Source: Streptomyces sp. NRRL F-2580
GTDB taxonomy: Bacteria; Actinomycetota; Actinomycetes; Streptomycetales; Streptomycetaceae
DNA length: 64,000 bases
Direction: 5' to 3'
Assembly: GCF_000720115.1 (NCBI RefSeq)
Contig: NZ_JOIR01000011.1
Coordinates: 385,573 to 449,572, forward strand
Below the pieces are notes generated by a model that did no database searches, had not been told where the DNA came from, and saw only the letters and a list, made by a program, of their open reading frames with translations. Positions within the stretch are counted from its first letter, which is position 1. Each line of letters begins with the position of its first letter. The position numbers and the translations under genes are program-made. Shown piece after piece: positions 9,622 to 18,169 of the stretch.

Positions 9622-10539
9622 TCAGGCCGTCAGTTCGGCGACGAGCGCCGCGGCCTTGTCGAGATCGTCCGGGGTCTTCAGCGCCACGCTCGGTACGCCC
9701 TTCAGCGCGCGCTTGGCCAGACCCGTCAGGGTGCCACCGGGGCAGAGCTCGATGATCCCCGTGACGCCCAGTTCGGCGAACGTCTCCATGCACAGGTCCC
9801 AGCGGACCGGGTTCGCGACCTGGCCGACCAGGCGGGCGACGACGTCGGCGCCCGTGGTGATGACAAGGCCGTCCTTGTTCGAGACGTACTTCAGCACCGG
9901 GTCCGCCGGGGAGAGGGCCTCGGCGGCCTTCGCCAGCGTGGCCACCGCGGGGGCCATGTGGTGCGTGTGGAAGGCGCCCGCGACCTTGAGGGCGACGACC
10001 TTCATGGAGCCTTCGGGCTTATCGGCCTGCAGGGCTTCGATCTGCTCCATCGTGCCGGCGGCCACGATCTGGCCCGCGCCGTTGATGTTGGCCGGGGTCA
10101 GCCCCAGCTTCTCCAGGTGGGCGACGACAACGGCCTGGTCGCCCCCGAGCACCGCGGCCATGCCGGTCTCGGTGACGGCGGCGGCCTCGGCCATGCCGAG
10201 ACCGCGGGTCCGGACGAACGACAGCGCGTCGGCCTCGGACAGGACGCCGGCGTAGGCGGCGGCGGTGATCTCACCGACGCTGTGGCCCGCGACGGCACCG
10301 AAGGTCAGGGAAGCGGGCAGCGCCGAGGCGGACAGCAGGCCCGCGGCGACCAGCAGGGGCTGGGCCACGGCCGTGTCGCGGATCTCTTCGGCGTCTGCGT
10401 TCGTGCCGTAGTGGGCAAGGTCCAGCCCGATGGCGTCCGACCAGGCGGCGACGCGGTCAGCGGCACCGGGGAGGTCGAGCCAGGGGGTCAGGAAGCCGGG
10501 CGTCTGAGCGCCTTGGCCGGGAGCGACGAGTACGAGCAC
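9622..10539 (-). CDS. fabD: malonyl-CoA:ACP transacylase
   Basis: A 305-aa enzyme that loads malonate from CoA onto ACP for FAS II, and in streptomycetes can also serve type II polyketide synthases. The active-site serine is S87 in GHSVGEITAAAY; the N-terminal APGQGAQTPGF motif is present. I chose the GTG at 10539 (MLVLVAPGQG) with GAGAGAG seven bases upstream; a GTG two codons earlier (10545) is possible. It is the first enzyme gene after fasR; the 89-nt gap between them should hold the FasR-controlled promoter. Confidence 0.95.
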   Translation of the reverse strand: MLVLVAPGQGAQTPGFLTPWLDLPGAADRVAAWSDAIGLDLAHYGTNADAEEIRDTAVAQPLLVAAGLLSASALPASLTFGAVAGHSVGEITAAAYAGVLSEADALSFVRTRGLGMAEAAAVTETGMAAVLGGDQAVVVAHLEKLGLTPANINGAGQIVAAGTMEQIEALQADKPEGSMKVVALKVAGAFHTHHMAPAVATLAKAAEALSPADPVLKYVSNKDGLVITTGADVVARLVGQVANPVRWDLCMETFAELGVTGIIELCPGGTLTGLAKRALKGVPSVALKTPDDLDKAAALVAELTA

Positions 10540-10628
10540 CCTCACACTCTCTCTTGTGGATGGTCCCCGCCGCCCGTGGGGACAGGGACGAAGAACCGTC
10601 GGGGTAATTGTTGATGTCCGACAAAAGT

Positions 10629-11846
10629 CTAGGACTGGAGATCGCCGTCGGCCAGACGCCCCAGAATCAGGGCGATTCGCAGGGTGAACGCCGAGCGGAC
10701 ATCCGAAGGCGACCATCCGGTGACGTCGGTCACACGTCGCAGCCGGTAGCGCACCGTGTTGGGGTGCACGAACAGCATCCGCGCCGCCCCTTCGAGGCTG
10801 CTCGCCTGCTCCAGGTACACGCTCAGTGTCTCCAGCAGCGCCGACCCGGCCTCTTCCAGCGGTCTGTAGATCTCCTCCACCAGCTGTTCCCTGGCAGCGG
10901 GATCGGAGGCGATCGCGCGTTCCGGCAGGAGATCATCCGCCAGGACCGGCCGTGGGGCATCCTGCCACGCCGTACAGGCCTTCAGCCCGGCCGCCGCGGC
11001 CTGCGCCGACTTCGTCGCGTTCAGCAGGTCGGACACTACCGGGCCCGCCACCACCGGCCCGGCCGCGAACGGCCCGATCAGCGACTTCGCCACCTGCATC
11101 GGGTTGTCGCTGCCGCCCGCGATGACGACCAGCCGGTCACCGAGCACCCCGGTGAGGACCTGCAGCTTGTGGTGGCGGGCCGCGCGGCGGATCGCCTCCA
11201 CCGTCAGCTCGCTGTCCCCCTCCGGCGCGGTGCCGAGCACCACGCACACGTGCTCGGGGGAGTTCCAGCCCAGCGCCGCCGCCCGGGACAGCGCCCCCTC
11301 GTCGGCCTCGCCGGACAGCACCGCGTTGACGACCAGGGACTCCAGCCGGGCGTCCCACGCCCCGCGCGCCTCGGCGGCCTGCGCGTACACCTGGGCCGTC
11401 GCGAAGGCGATCTCCCGGGCGTACACGAGCAGCGCCTCGCGCAGGATCTGCTCGTCGCCCGGCGCCGCCACCTCCTCGATCGCGGTCTCCATGACCTCGA
11501 TCGTGGTGCGGACCATCTCGACGGTCTGGCGCAGGGTGATCGCCCGGGTCAGCTCGCGCGGAGCCGTCCCGAACACGTCGGTCGAGATCGCCTGCGGGGT
11601 CTCCGGGTGCCGGAACCACTCGGTGAACGCGGCGATGCCGGCCTGCGCCACCAGGCCGATCCAGGACCGGTTCTCGGGTGGCATCGCCCGGTACCACGGC
11701 AGGGTCTCGTCCATGCGCGCGATCGCATTGGCGGCGAGCCGGCCGGAGGACTTCTCCAGTCGCCGCAGCGTCGCGGTGTGCGGATGGGCGGGAGCGGGAT
11801 GCGCGGGGTGTGTGGCGGGCGAATGCTCACGTTCGGGTTGAGGCAC
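10629..11846 (-). CDS. fasR: PucR-type regulator of fatty acid synthesis
   Basis: A 405-aa protein. The C-terminus holds the PucR-type helix-turn-helix (EGAARMLFVHPNTVRYRLRR), and the middle region matches the activator known as FasR upstream of fabD in S. coelicolor, where it activates the fabDHPF operon (recalled knowledge). The conserved N-terminal stretch LRRLEKSSGRLAANAIARMDE is present. The GTG at 11846 is the likeliest start, though no good ribosome site precedes it. The frame remains open far upstream through the antisense of the pirin gene, which I do not count. Confidence 0.88.
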   Translation of the reverse strand: MPQPEREHSPATHPAHPAPAHPHTATLRRLEKSSGRLAANAIARMDETLPWYRAMPPENRSWIGLVAQAGIAAFTEWFRHPETPQAISTDVFGTAPRELTRAITLRQTVEMVRTTIEVMETAIEEVAAPGDEQILREALLVYAREIAFATAQVYAQAAEARGAWDARLESLVVNAVLSGEADEGALSRAAALGWNSPEHVCVVLGTAPEGDSELTVEAIRRAARHHKLQVLTGVLGDRLVVIAGGSDNPMQVAKSLIGPFAAGPVVAGPVVSDLLNATKSAQAAAAGLKACTAWQDAPRPVLADDLLPERAIASDPAAREQLVEEIYRPLEEAGSALLETLSVYLEQASSLEGAARMLFVHPNTVRYRLRRVTDVTGWSPSDVRSAFTLRIALILGRLADGDLQS

Positions 11847-11939
11847 GTGACAAGACTGCCTTATCGGGACGGCTGCGCCGAGTCCGGTCCCGCCCCGTGA
11901 CCGCGCCCCCGTCCCGTGATCGGGTCTACCGTGGCCCCC

Positions 11940-12593
11940 ATGATTGATGTACGCCGCGGCTCCGACCGGCACGAGGGCGGGGACCCGGCCGCCGGGATCA
12001 CCACCCGGCACGCCTTCTCCTTCGGGTCCTTCTACGACCCGGACAACCTGCGCTTCGGCCCCGTCCTGGCCTGCAACGAGGAGGTCCTCGCCGCGGGCGC
12101 CGGATTCGACGAGCACCCGCACAGTCACACCGAGATCGTGACCTGGGTCGTCGAGGGCGAGCTCACCCACCAGGACAGCACCGGCGAGAAGGGCCTGGTC
12201 CGGGCCGGGGACGTACAGCGGCTGAGCGCCGGATCCGGCGCGCGGCACGTGGAGCGCAACGACGGCGACGGGCGGCTGCGCTTCGTGCAGATGTGGCTCG
12301 CCCCCCTCGCCGCGGGCGGCGAACCCTCGTACGAGGTGGTCCGGGGCATCGCCGACGGAACGCCCTACGAGGTCCCCGCGGCCGGCGCCGTACTGCACGT
12401 GCGACGGCCCGGCGCGGGCGAGCGGGTGGCCGTGCCGGCGGCGGAGCGGGTGTACCTGCACGTCGTGCGCGGCGACCTGCGCCTGGACGGCGAGGAGCTG
12501 GGCCCCGGGGACTCGGTGCGGATCACCGCGGAGCGGGACCTGGAGATCACCGCCGGGTCCCCGGGGGAACTGCTGATCTGGGAACTGCCCTAA
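11940..12593 (+). CDS. pirin family protein
   Basis: A 217-aa bicupin. The N-terminal cupin has the pirin metal signature (FDEHPHSHTEIVTWVVEGEL, with a glutamate after GARHVERN), so a metal-dependent dioxygenase (quercetinase-type) or redox-sensor role is possible. The second cupin is degenerate. The likely -10 box TACCGT (11927-11932) lies 7 nt before the ATG, which suggests a leaderless mRNA. It is convergent with the serine hydrolase gene and overlaps it by 4 nt, so both stop codons lie within CTAA. Confidence 0.88.
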   Translation: MIDVRRGSDRHEGGDPAAGITTRHAFSFGSFYDPDNLRFGPVLACNEEVLAAGAGFDEHPHSHTEIVTWVVEGELTHQDSTGEKGLVRAGDVQRLSAGSGARHVERNDGDGRLRFVQMWLAPLAAGGEPSYEVVRGIADGTPYEVPAAGAVLHVRRPGAGERVAVPAAERVYLHVVRGDLRLDGEELGPGDSVRITAERDLEITAGSPGELLIWELP

Positions 12594-13405
12594 GGGCGCA
12601 GTTCGGCCAGGACCGCGTCCGTGAACGGGGTCCAGGCGGCCACGGCCCACGGGCCGAAGGCGCGGTCCGCCAGCGCCACGCACGCGGCGCGCGCGTCCGG
12701 GTCCACCCACAGGAAGGTGCCGGCCTGGCCGAAGTGGCCGAACGTGCGGGGCGAGGAGGACAGCCCCGTCCAGTGCGGGGACTTGCCGTCGCGGATCTCC
12801 ATGCCCAGGCCCCAGTCGTTGGGGGACTGGTGCCCGTACCCCGGCAGGACGCCCTTGAGCCCGGGGTGCACGACGGAGGTGGCCGCGGCGACCGTACGGA
12901 CGTCGAGCAGCCGGGGCGCCTGCAGCTCGGCGGCGAAGCGCACCAGGTCGGACACGGTGGAGACGCCGTCCTTGGCGGGCGAGCCCTCCAGGGTGGTCCG
13001 CGCCATGCCCAGCGGCTCGAAGACCGCCTGGTGCACGTACTCCGCGAAGGGGATGCCGGTGGCCTTGGCGATGTGGTCGCCGAGCACCTCGAAACCGGCG
13101 TTGGAGTACAGCCGGCGCTCCCCGGGCGGGGCCGACACCCGGTGCTCGTCGAAGGCCAGGCCGCTGGTGTGCGCGAGGAGGTGACGGACCGTCGACCCCT
13201 CGGGCCCGGCCGGCTCGTCCAGCTCGATCGCCCCTTCCTCGTACGCGACGAGGGCGGCGTACGCGGCGAGCGGCTTGGTCACGGAGGCCAGCGCGAAACG
13301 GTGGTCGACGGGCCCGTGGGCGCCGGCGATGCTCCCGTCGGCGCGTACGACGGCCGCCGCGGCCGTGTCCACCGGCCAGGTGTCGATGATCCGCAGGCTT
13401 TCCAT
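12590..13405 (-). CDS. serine hydrolase, class C beta-lactamase fold
   Basis: A 271-aa protein of the beta-lactamase/DD-peptidase superfamily. The SxxK motif is S41-VT-K44 (ALASVTKPLAAYA), the YxN motif is Y100-S-N102, and the third box is HFG in FGHFGQAGT. It is much shorter than true AmpC enzymes and has no signal peptide, so a cytoplasmic esterase or peptidase is more likely than a lactamase. ATG at 13405 is preferred, with GGAGG ten bases upstream; 13423 and 13432 are in-frame alternatives. It is divergent from the MerR regulator. Confidence 0.85.
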   Translation of the reverse strand: MESLRIIDTWPVDTAAAAVVRADGSIAGAHGPVDHRFALASVTKPLAAYAALVAYEEGAIELDEPAGPEGSTVRHLLAHTSGLAFDEHRVSAPPGERRLYSNAGFEVLGDHIAKATGIPFAEYVHQAVFEPLGMARTTLEGSPAKDGVSTVSDLVRFAAELQAPRLLDVRTVAAATSVVHPGLKGVLPGYGHQSPNDWGLGMEIRDGKSPHWTGLSSSPRTFGHFGQAGTFLWVDPDARAACVALADRAFGPWAVAAWTPFTDAVLAELRP

Positions 13406-13446
13406 GCCGTTGACGGCCTCCATGCTCTCCATGCGACCGAGCCTAC

Positions 13447-13477
13447 TTGCTTGGAGTGCACTCCAGGGTTTTAGCGT
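13447..13477 (+). promoter_or_regulatory. MerR-type promoter/operator with 19-bp spacer
   Basis: The perfect palindrome TGGAGTGCACTCCA (13452-13465), part of a longer CTTGGAGTG/CACTCCAGG dyad at 13450-13467, lies between a -35-like TTGCTT (13447-13452) and a -10 TAGCGT (13472-13477). The spacer is 19 bp, the overlong spacing typical of promoters remodelled by MerR proteins. The -10 ends 6 nt before the merR-type start codon. Confidence 0.75.
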
Positions 13478-13483
13478 GGAGCC

Positions 13484-13867
13484 ATGAGCCAGAGCCTGAC
13501 GCAGACGCGGTACACGATCAGCGAGGTCGAGGCCCGGACCGGTCTGACCCAGCACACCCTGCGCTGGTACGAGCGGATCGGCCTGATGCCGCACGTGGAC
13601 CGCTCCCACTCGGGACAGCGGCGCTTCACCGACAAGGACCTCGACTGGCTGGCCTTCGTGGGCAAGCTGCGCACCACGGGGATGTCGGTGGCGGACATGG
13701 TCCGGTACGCCGAACTGGTCCGCGAGGGCGGACACACCGTCGGGGAGCGCCGCGAACTGCTGGAGCGGACGCGGCACGAGGTGCGGGAACGCATCTCGGA
13801 GCTCACGGACGCGCTGGGCGTACTGGACTACAAGATCGGCATCTACTCGGGGAAGGCACAGCCATGA
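13484..13867 (+). CDS. MerR family transcriptional regulator
   Basis: A 127-aa protein with the MerR winged helix at the N-terminus (YTISEVEARTGLTQHTLRWYE) followed by a dimerising coiled coil. It has no cysteine, so a metal- or thiol-sensing mode is unlikely. The dyad CTTGGAGTG...CACTCC in its promoter resembles the operators of the NmlR/AdhR branch, which respond to aldehydes or electrophiles (recalled knowledge). Its stop overlaps the start of the aldo/keto reductase (ATGA), so the two are translationally coupled and the reductase is its probable target. Confidence 0.92.
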   Translation: MSQSLTQTRYTISEVEARTGLTQHTLRWYERIGLMPHVDRSHSGQRRFTDKDLDWLAFVGKLRTTGMSVADMVRYAELVREGGHTVGERRELLERTRHEVRERISELTDALGVLDYKIGIYSGKAQP

Positions 13868-14901
13868 CGGAAGCCACGAAGATCGACCAGGTCGAGCTCG
13901 GCAAGGGCGGCCCGCTGGTCGGCGTCCAGGGCCTCGGCTGCATGGGCATGAGCGAGTTCTACGGGGACACCGACGAGGGGGCCGCCCGCGAGACCCTGGA
14001 CGCGGCGCTTGCCGCCGGGGTCACCCTCTTCGACACCGCGGACGTCTACGGGCGGGGGAAGAACGAGGAGTTCCTCGCCCCCTTCGTGGCCGCGCACCGC
14101 GACGAGATCACCCTGGCCACGAAGTTCGCCATAGAGCGCACCGACGACCCCGCCTACCGGGGCGTGCGCAACGACCGCCCCTACCTCCGCCGGGCCGTCG
14201 AGGACAGCCTGCGCCGCCTCGGCGTGGACGTCATCGACCTCTACTACATGCACCGGCGCGACCCCGCCGTGCCGTTCGCCGAGTCGGTCGGCGCCATGGC
14301 GGAGCTGGTGCAGGAGGGGAAGGTGCGCCACCTCGGGCTCAGCGAGGTCACCGGCCCCGAACTGCGCGAGGCGCACGCCGTGCACCCCATCACGGCGCTC
14401 CAGTCGGAGTGGTCGCTCTTCAGCCGGAACGTGGAGCACAGCGCGGTGGGCGCGGCGGCGGAGCTGGGCGTGGCGCTGGTGCCGTACTCCCCGCTGGGCC
14501 GGGGCTTCCTGACCGGGTCCTTCGCGGACGCCGCCGCGGAGCTGTCGCAGGACGACTTCCGCCGCCACCAGCCGCGGTTCAGCGGCGAGAACGCGAAGAC
14601 GAACGCGGCGCTGCTGACCCCGGTCCGGGAGATCGCCGAGGAGCTGGGGGCGACCCCGGCGCAGATCGCCCTGGCCTGGGTGCAGCAGCGCGCGGCGGTG
14701 CACGGGCTGACCGTGGTCCCCATCCCGGGGACCCGCAAGCCGGGCCGCCTGCGCGAGAACACCGCCGCGACCCGGATCACGCTCACGCCGGCGCAGCTGA
14801 CCCGTCTGGAGCCCATCGCCGCCCAGGTCGCGGGCGACCGCTACCCCGACATGAGCACGACCTCGGAAGCCCGCGAGGGCCGGGGCGTGTTCGAAAAGTA
14901 G
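13864..14901 (+). CDS. aldo/keto reductase
   Basis: A 345-aa NADPH-dependent reductase of the AKR superfamily. The tetrad is D57 (LFDTADVYG), Y62, K87 (LATKFAI) and H130 (YYMHRRDP), and the NADP-binding IPGTRKPGRLREN is near the C-terminus. It likely reduces aldehydes or ketones, possibly in detoxification, since it is coupled to a MerR regulator by an ATGA overlap. The natural substrate is unknown. Confidence 0.93.
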   Translation: MTEATKIDQVELGKGGPLVGVQGLGCMGMSEFYGDTDEGAARETLDAALAAGVTLFDTADVYGRGKNEEFLAPFVAAHRDEITLATKFAIERTDDPAYRGVRNDRPYLRRAVEDSLRRLGVDVIDLYYMHRRDPAVPFAESVGAMAELVQEGKVRHLGLSEVTGPELREAHAVHPITALQSEWSLFSRNVEHSAVGAAAELGVALVPYSPLGRGFLTGSFADAAAELSQDDFRRHQPRFSGENAKTNAALLTPVREIAEELGATPAQIALAWVQQRAAVHGLTVVPIPGTRKPGRLRENTAATRITLTPAQLTRLEPIAAQVAGDRYPDMSTTSEAREGRGVFEK

Positions 14902-14959
14902 CGCCGGGCGCCCGCAGGCCGGGCGGGACCTTCTCAAACACGCCCGAGGCGGCCCCCCC

Positions 14960-15877
14960 TCAGCGGTGCCGGGTGCGCAGGACCGCGAAGGCCGCCCGGA
15001 GGGCGAGGGCGGCCAGGGCCAGGACCACCGCCGTCTCGATGGACTGGGTCGGCCAGTAGTGCGCGGCCGGGTGGTAGTCGAGGTACCACCCGGTCACGTC
15101 CAGGTCTTCGGGACACACGCCGAGGCGGCCGGAGCGTGCGAAGCAGGTCCACTCGGGCAGGCGCTCGCCCGAGGCAGTGACGAGTCCGGTGTCCATCATG
15201 AGGAAGTCCCCCGAAGGCATCGGCACCCCGCGCTCGACCACCGACGTGGTGAGGGTGCGTACGGGCAGGAAGGACCACCGCACCGCGCCCAGCACCGCCA
15301 TCACCAGGCCGGTGACGAGCCCGGTGACCGCCATGGCGGCGAGCGTGCGCCGTACGAGCTGGCCGACGAGGGCTCCGACGGCCACACCCAGGAGGCAGTA
15401 CGCGACGAGTACGGTGCCGAGCGCTTCGTACGGCCCCCGGTCCGCCCAGGAGAACTGGTGCGTGCCGGCCAGCGGGAGCCGGCCGACGCGGTAGACCCCG
15501 GCCAGGGCGGCCGAGGAGGCCACCGCGGCCGCGGCGGCCAGCGTGATCTTCGCCGAGAGCCAGGCCCGGGGTGTCGACGACTGGGTCAGGGCGAGGCGGT
15601 AGGTGCCGCTCTCCAGTTCGCGGGCGATCATCGGGCCGGCGACGAAGGCCCCCAGCAGCAGGGGCAGCAACAGCAGCCCTGTGCCGGCGTGGTCCATCGC
15701 CGAGCGCAGCGCGCCGTCCGGGTTGGCCGAGCGCAGCCCGGACGGGCTGCTCGCCCACCAGCGCAGCGCGAGGACGACGGCGAGGCTCGCGGCGACGGCG
15801 GCGGGCAGCGCCCACAGGGCGCGCCGGTGCTGGCGGACCGTGACCCAGCGCGGGCCCTTCAGGGTCAGGACGCTCAT
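14960..15877 (-). CDS. ABC transporter permease
   Basis: A 305-aa integral membrane protein with about six hydrophobic segments (first near residues 22-40). It follows the ATP-binding gene with a 4-nt ATGA overlap, so it forms an ABC-2-type transporter with it. The region around residues 63-100 (GTGLLLLPLLLGAFVAGPMIARELESGTYRLALTQ region) has the fold of ABC-2 permeases. A large loop with two Cys (about 240-255) is probably extracellular. The substrate is unknown; YtrA-regulated operons often respond to cell-envelope antibiotics. Confidence 0.85.
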   Translation of the reverse strand: MSVLTLKGPRWVTVRQHRRALWALPAAVAASLAVVLALRWWASSPSGLRSANPDGALRSAMDHAGTGLLLLPLLLGAFVAGPMIARELESGTYRLALTQSSTPRAWLSAKITLAAAAAVASSAALAGVYRVGRLPLAGTHQFSWADRGPYEALGTVLVAYCLLGVAVGALVGQLVRRTLAAMAVTGLVTGLVMAVLGAVRWSFLPVRTLTTSVVERGVPMPSGDFLMMDTGLVTASGERLPEWTCFARSGRLGVCPEDLDVTGWYLDYHPAAHYWPTQSIETAVVLALAALALRAAFAVLRTRHR

Positions 15878-16761
15878 GCCGGCGCCCCCTCGGTCGCGAA
15901 GGGTCCGACGGTGAGGTCCGGGGCGTCGGGGGAGCGCAGGTGGGCGAGCAGGACCTCCTCCAGGGACGGGCGGGCCGTCTGCCAGGTGTCCGTGTCGATC
16001 GGACCGCGGGGCCTAGCGAGCGCGGTGAGCTGGCGGCCCGCCGTGCGGGACTCGACGACGGTGTGCTCGGCGAGGCCGGTGAGGGCCGTGGCGGGCCCCG
16101 TGAGCAGGCGGTGGGCCGCGACGATCTCGTCCGCCGGGCCGGAGAGGCGGATCCGGCCGCCGTCGACGAGCAGCAGGTGGTCGCAGGCGCCGTCCAGTTC
16201 GGTCAGGATGTGCGAGGACATCACCACGGTGGTGCCGTTCTCGGCGGCGTCGGCCATCAGCGTCCCCATGAGCCGGTGCCGGGCGAGCGGGTCGAGATCG
16301 GCCATCGGCTCGTCCAGCAGGAGCAGCCCGGGGCGCTTGCCGAGGGCGAGGGCCAGGGCGAGCCGGGTGCGCTGGCCGCCCGAGAGGGTGCGCACCTTGG
16401 CGGAGCGATCGATTCCGCCCTCCCCTACGATCCGCTCCGCGCACCGCGCGTCCCAGCGCCCCGGGTTGAGCTCGCGGCCCATGCGCAGGGTCTCGTCGAC
16501 GGTCAGCTGCGGGTAGAGGGGTTTGTCCTGGCCCACGTAGGCCGTCTCCTCGCGCGGCGGCGCGTCGATGGTTCCCTCGGTCGGCCGCAGCAGTCCCGCC
16601 GCGAGCGCCAGCAGGGTGGACTTGCCCGCCCCGTTGGGGCCGACGAGCGCGCAGACCCGCCGGGCGGGTAACCGGAAGGAGCAGTCGCGCAGGGCCCACC
16701 CGCGCCGCCGTCCGTAGCGCACGCCGAGTCCCGAGGCCTCGATCACCGGATCGTCCGTCAC
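15874..16761 (-). CDS. ABC transporter ATP-binding protein
   Basis: A 295-aa ATPase. Walker A is GPNGAGKS (41-48), the signature is LSGGQ, Walker B is LLLLDEP followed by the D-loop, and the switch histidine is in VVMSSHIL. It is coupled on both sides by 4-nt overlaps, to the GntR regulator before it and the permease after it. Confidence 0.95.
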   Translation of the reverse strand: MTDDPVIEASGLGVRYGRRRGWALRDCSFRLPARRVCALVGPNGAGKSTLLALAAGLLRPTEGTIDAPPREETAYVGQDKPLYPQLTVDETLRMGRELNPGRWDARCAERIVGEGGIDRSAKVRTLSGGQRTRLALALALGKRPGLLLLDEPMADLDPLARHRLMGTLMADAAENGTTVVMSSHILTELDGACDHLLLVDGGRIRLSGPADEIVAAHRLLTGPATALTGLAEHTVVESRTAGRQLTALARPRGPIDTDTWQTARPSLEEVLLAHLRSPDAPDLTVGPFATEGAPA

Positions 16762-17144
16762 GCGTCTTCCCCCTTGAAGTGTTGGTCCAGTACGGATGTG
16801 AAGAGCGCGGCCACGTCGTCCCGTTCCAGCCCGGCGGCGTGCGCGCGCCGCGTCCAGTCGGCGAGTTCCACCCGGAGGGGCGAGTCGGCCGGTGCGCCGC
16901 CCAGGGACCTCCGTACGAAGGTGCCCATGCCCCGCCGCGCCTCCACGAGGCCCTCGCGCTCCAGCTCCCGGTAGGCCTTGAGCACCGTATTCGGGTTGAT
17001 GGCCGTCGCCTCGACGACCTCCCGTGCGGTGGGCAGCTGGTCGCCGGGTTCGAGCAGTCCCAGGCGGAGGGCCTGCTTCGTCTGGTGGACGATCTGCAGA
17101 TAGGTGGCCATGCCGCTGCGCCGGTCGATGCGGTACTCCAGCAC
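16758..17144 (-). CDS. GntR family regulator, YtrA subfamily
   Basis: A 128-aa protein with the GntR winged helix (QLPTAREVVEATAINPNTVL) and the short all-helical tail of the YtrA subgroup, whose genes usually control the ABC operon they head. I prefer the GTG at 17144 (MLEYRIDRRSG) because AAAGGG lies 8 nt upstream. A GTG at 17153 has no room for a ribosome site. The start region lies under a 44-nt palindrome that must be its operator. Its stop overlaps the ABC ATPase start. Confidence 0.9.
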   Translation of the reverse strand: MLEYRIDRRSGMATYLQIVHQTKQALRLGLLEPGDQLPTAREVVEATAINPNTVLKAYRELEREGLVEARRGMGTFVRRSLGGAPADSPLRVELADWTRRAHAAGLERDDVAALFTSVLDQHFKGEDA

Positions 17145-17188
17145 GTGCAGCACCCTTTCACTAGTTAAGTAGTGAAAGGGTGCTGCAC
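17145..17188. promoter_or_regulatory. 44-nt palindromic operator at gntR-ABC promoter
   Basis: Two perfect 19-nt arms (17145-17163 and 17170-17188) flank the 6-nt centre GTTAAG. It covers the ribosome site and runs up to the preferred start codon. On the minus strand a consensus -35 TTGACA lies at 17205-17200, with the -10-like CACCCT 17 bp away at 17182-17177 inside the palindrome. Confidence 0.85.
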
Positions 17189-17247
17189 GCGACGGATCAT
17201 GTCAACGGCCCCAGCTGCCCCCCCCTGGTGGAGCGGTCGGTCGTCTC

Positions 17248-18093
17248 CTACGCCCGGAAGCGGTCCAGCAGGGCCACGTACTCGGCGTCCGTGAGGAGTC
17301 CGGCGCTGTGCAGCTCGTCCAGGTGCCGCAGGCGCTCGCCGCCGGTGCGCGCCGCCGGGACGGAGCTCACGGCGGCGACCCGGGCGCGGCCGCGCACCGC
17401 GGCCAGGACCGCGGCCGCGAACGGCAGCGACTCGTGCACCGCCCCGTAGCCCACGCCGAAGACGGCCGCCGCCAGGTCGTGGTCCGGGCGCGGATCGGCG
17501 GGCGTGTCCCGTACGAGGAGCCGCAGGTGGCCGCCCGGGCCCGCCGGGGAGCACCACTCGACACCGGTGAGGGAGGCCAGCGGGACGTGCTGGTCGCCCG
17601 CCTTCCACTTGGTGCTCGTGGCGCCGGTGCGGGACCAGTGGAAGGTGACCGCCGAGCCGTCGAAGCCCACCCGGGCGTCGTACGCCTTCAGGTGGACCGG
17701 CGGCGGTGGTACGTCGACCAGGAAGTGGTCGGCCGGCTCCCCGGCGTCCGGCCCCAGCCGGGAGCGCAGGGCGTCCGCGAACGCGGCCGCGTGCGGCGCC
17801 CGGTCACCCGGCAGCACCAGCCGGTACGGGTCGCAGCTCTCCTTGAGCTGCCCGGCGGCGGCCTCCATCAGCGGATCCGCGCCCGGCCGCGGCACGGCAC
17901 GCAGCACCACCGTGTCCCGCTTCCCGGCGCTCACGGTCACCTCGGAGACCGCTTCGAGGGGGATCCGGCGCGAGCCGAGGGCGTGCAGGAGTCTCGGCAC
18001 CCTCGGCGTTCTGATCCCCCGTGAGAAGCGGATGAGCACCGAGTCCGAGTCGAACTCCCAGACGGCATGATTTCCGGCCAGTACGTCACCCAT
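17248..18093 (-). CDS. DUF4429 and SHOCT domain protein
   Basis: A 281-aa protein. Two DUF4429 units are visible: one from about residue 8 (GNHAVWEFDSDSVLIRF) and one from about 140 (VHLKAYDARVGFDGSAVTFHW). The C-terminal 27 residues form a SHOCT domain (LRHLDELHSAGLLTDAEYVALL), a short helical hairpin that often mediates oligomerisation. The function is unknown. The ATG at 18093 lies 7 nt after a TACGAT box, so it is probably leaderless. Confidence 0.85.
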   Translation of the reverse strand: MGDVLAGNHAVWEFDSDSVLIRFSRGIRTPRVPRLLHALGSRRIPLEAVSEVTVSAGKRDTVVLRAVPRPGADPLMEAAAGQLKESCDPYRLVLPGDRAPHAAAFADALRSRLGPDAGEPADHFLVDVPPPPVHLKAYDARVGFDGSAVTFHWSRTGATSTKWKAGDQHVPLASLTGVEWCSPAGPGGHLRLLVRDTPADPRPDHDLAAAVFGVGYGAVHESLPFAAAVLAAVRGRARVAAVSSVPAARTGGERLRHLDELHSAGLLTDAEYVALLDRFRA

Positions 18094-18169
18094 GCGGCAC
18101 ATCGTAAAGGGCGGCGCCCCCGCGCGTCCCCCCTCGGTGCGGAGCCCGTTTTCCGCCCCTCTACGCGCG

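Noticed and set aside
10540..10628. Specific FasR binding site before fabD
   Set aside because: The regulator should act here, but I could not identify a convincing dyad or -10/-35 pair by eye.
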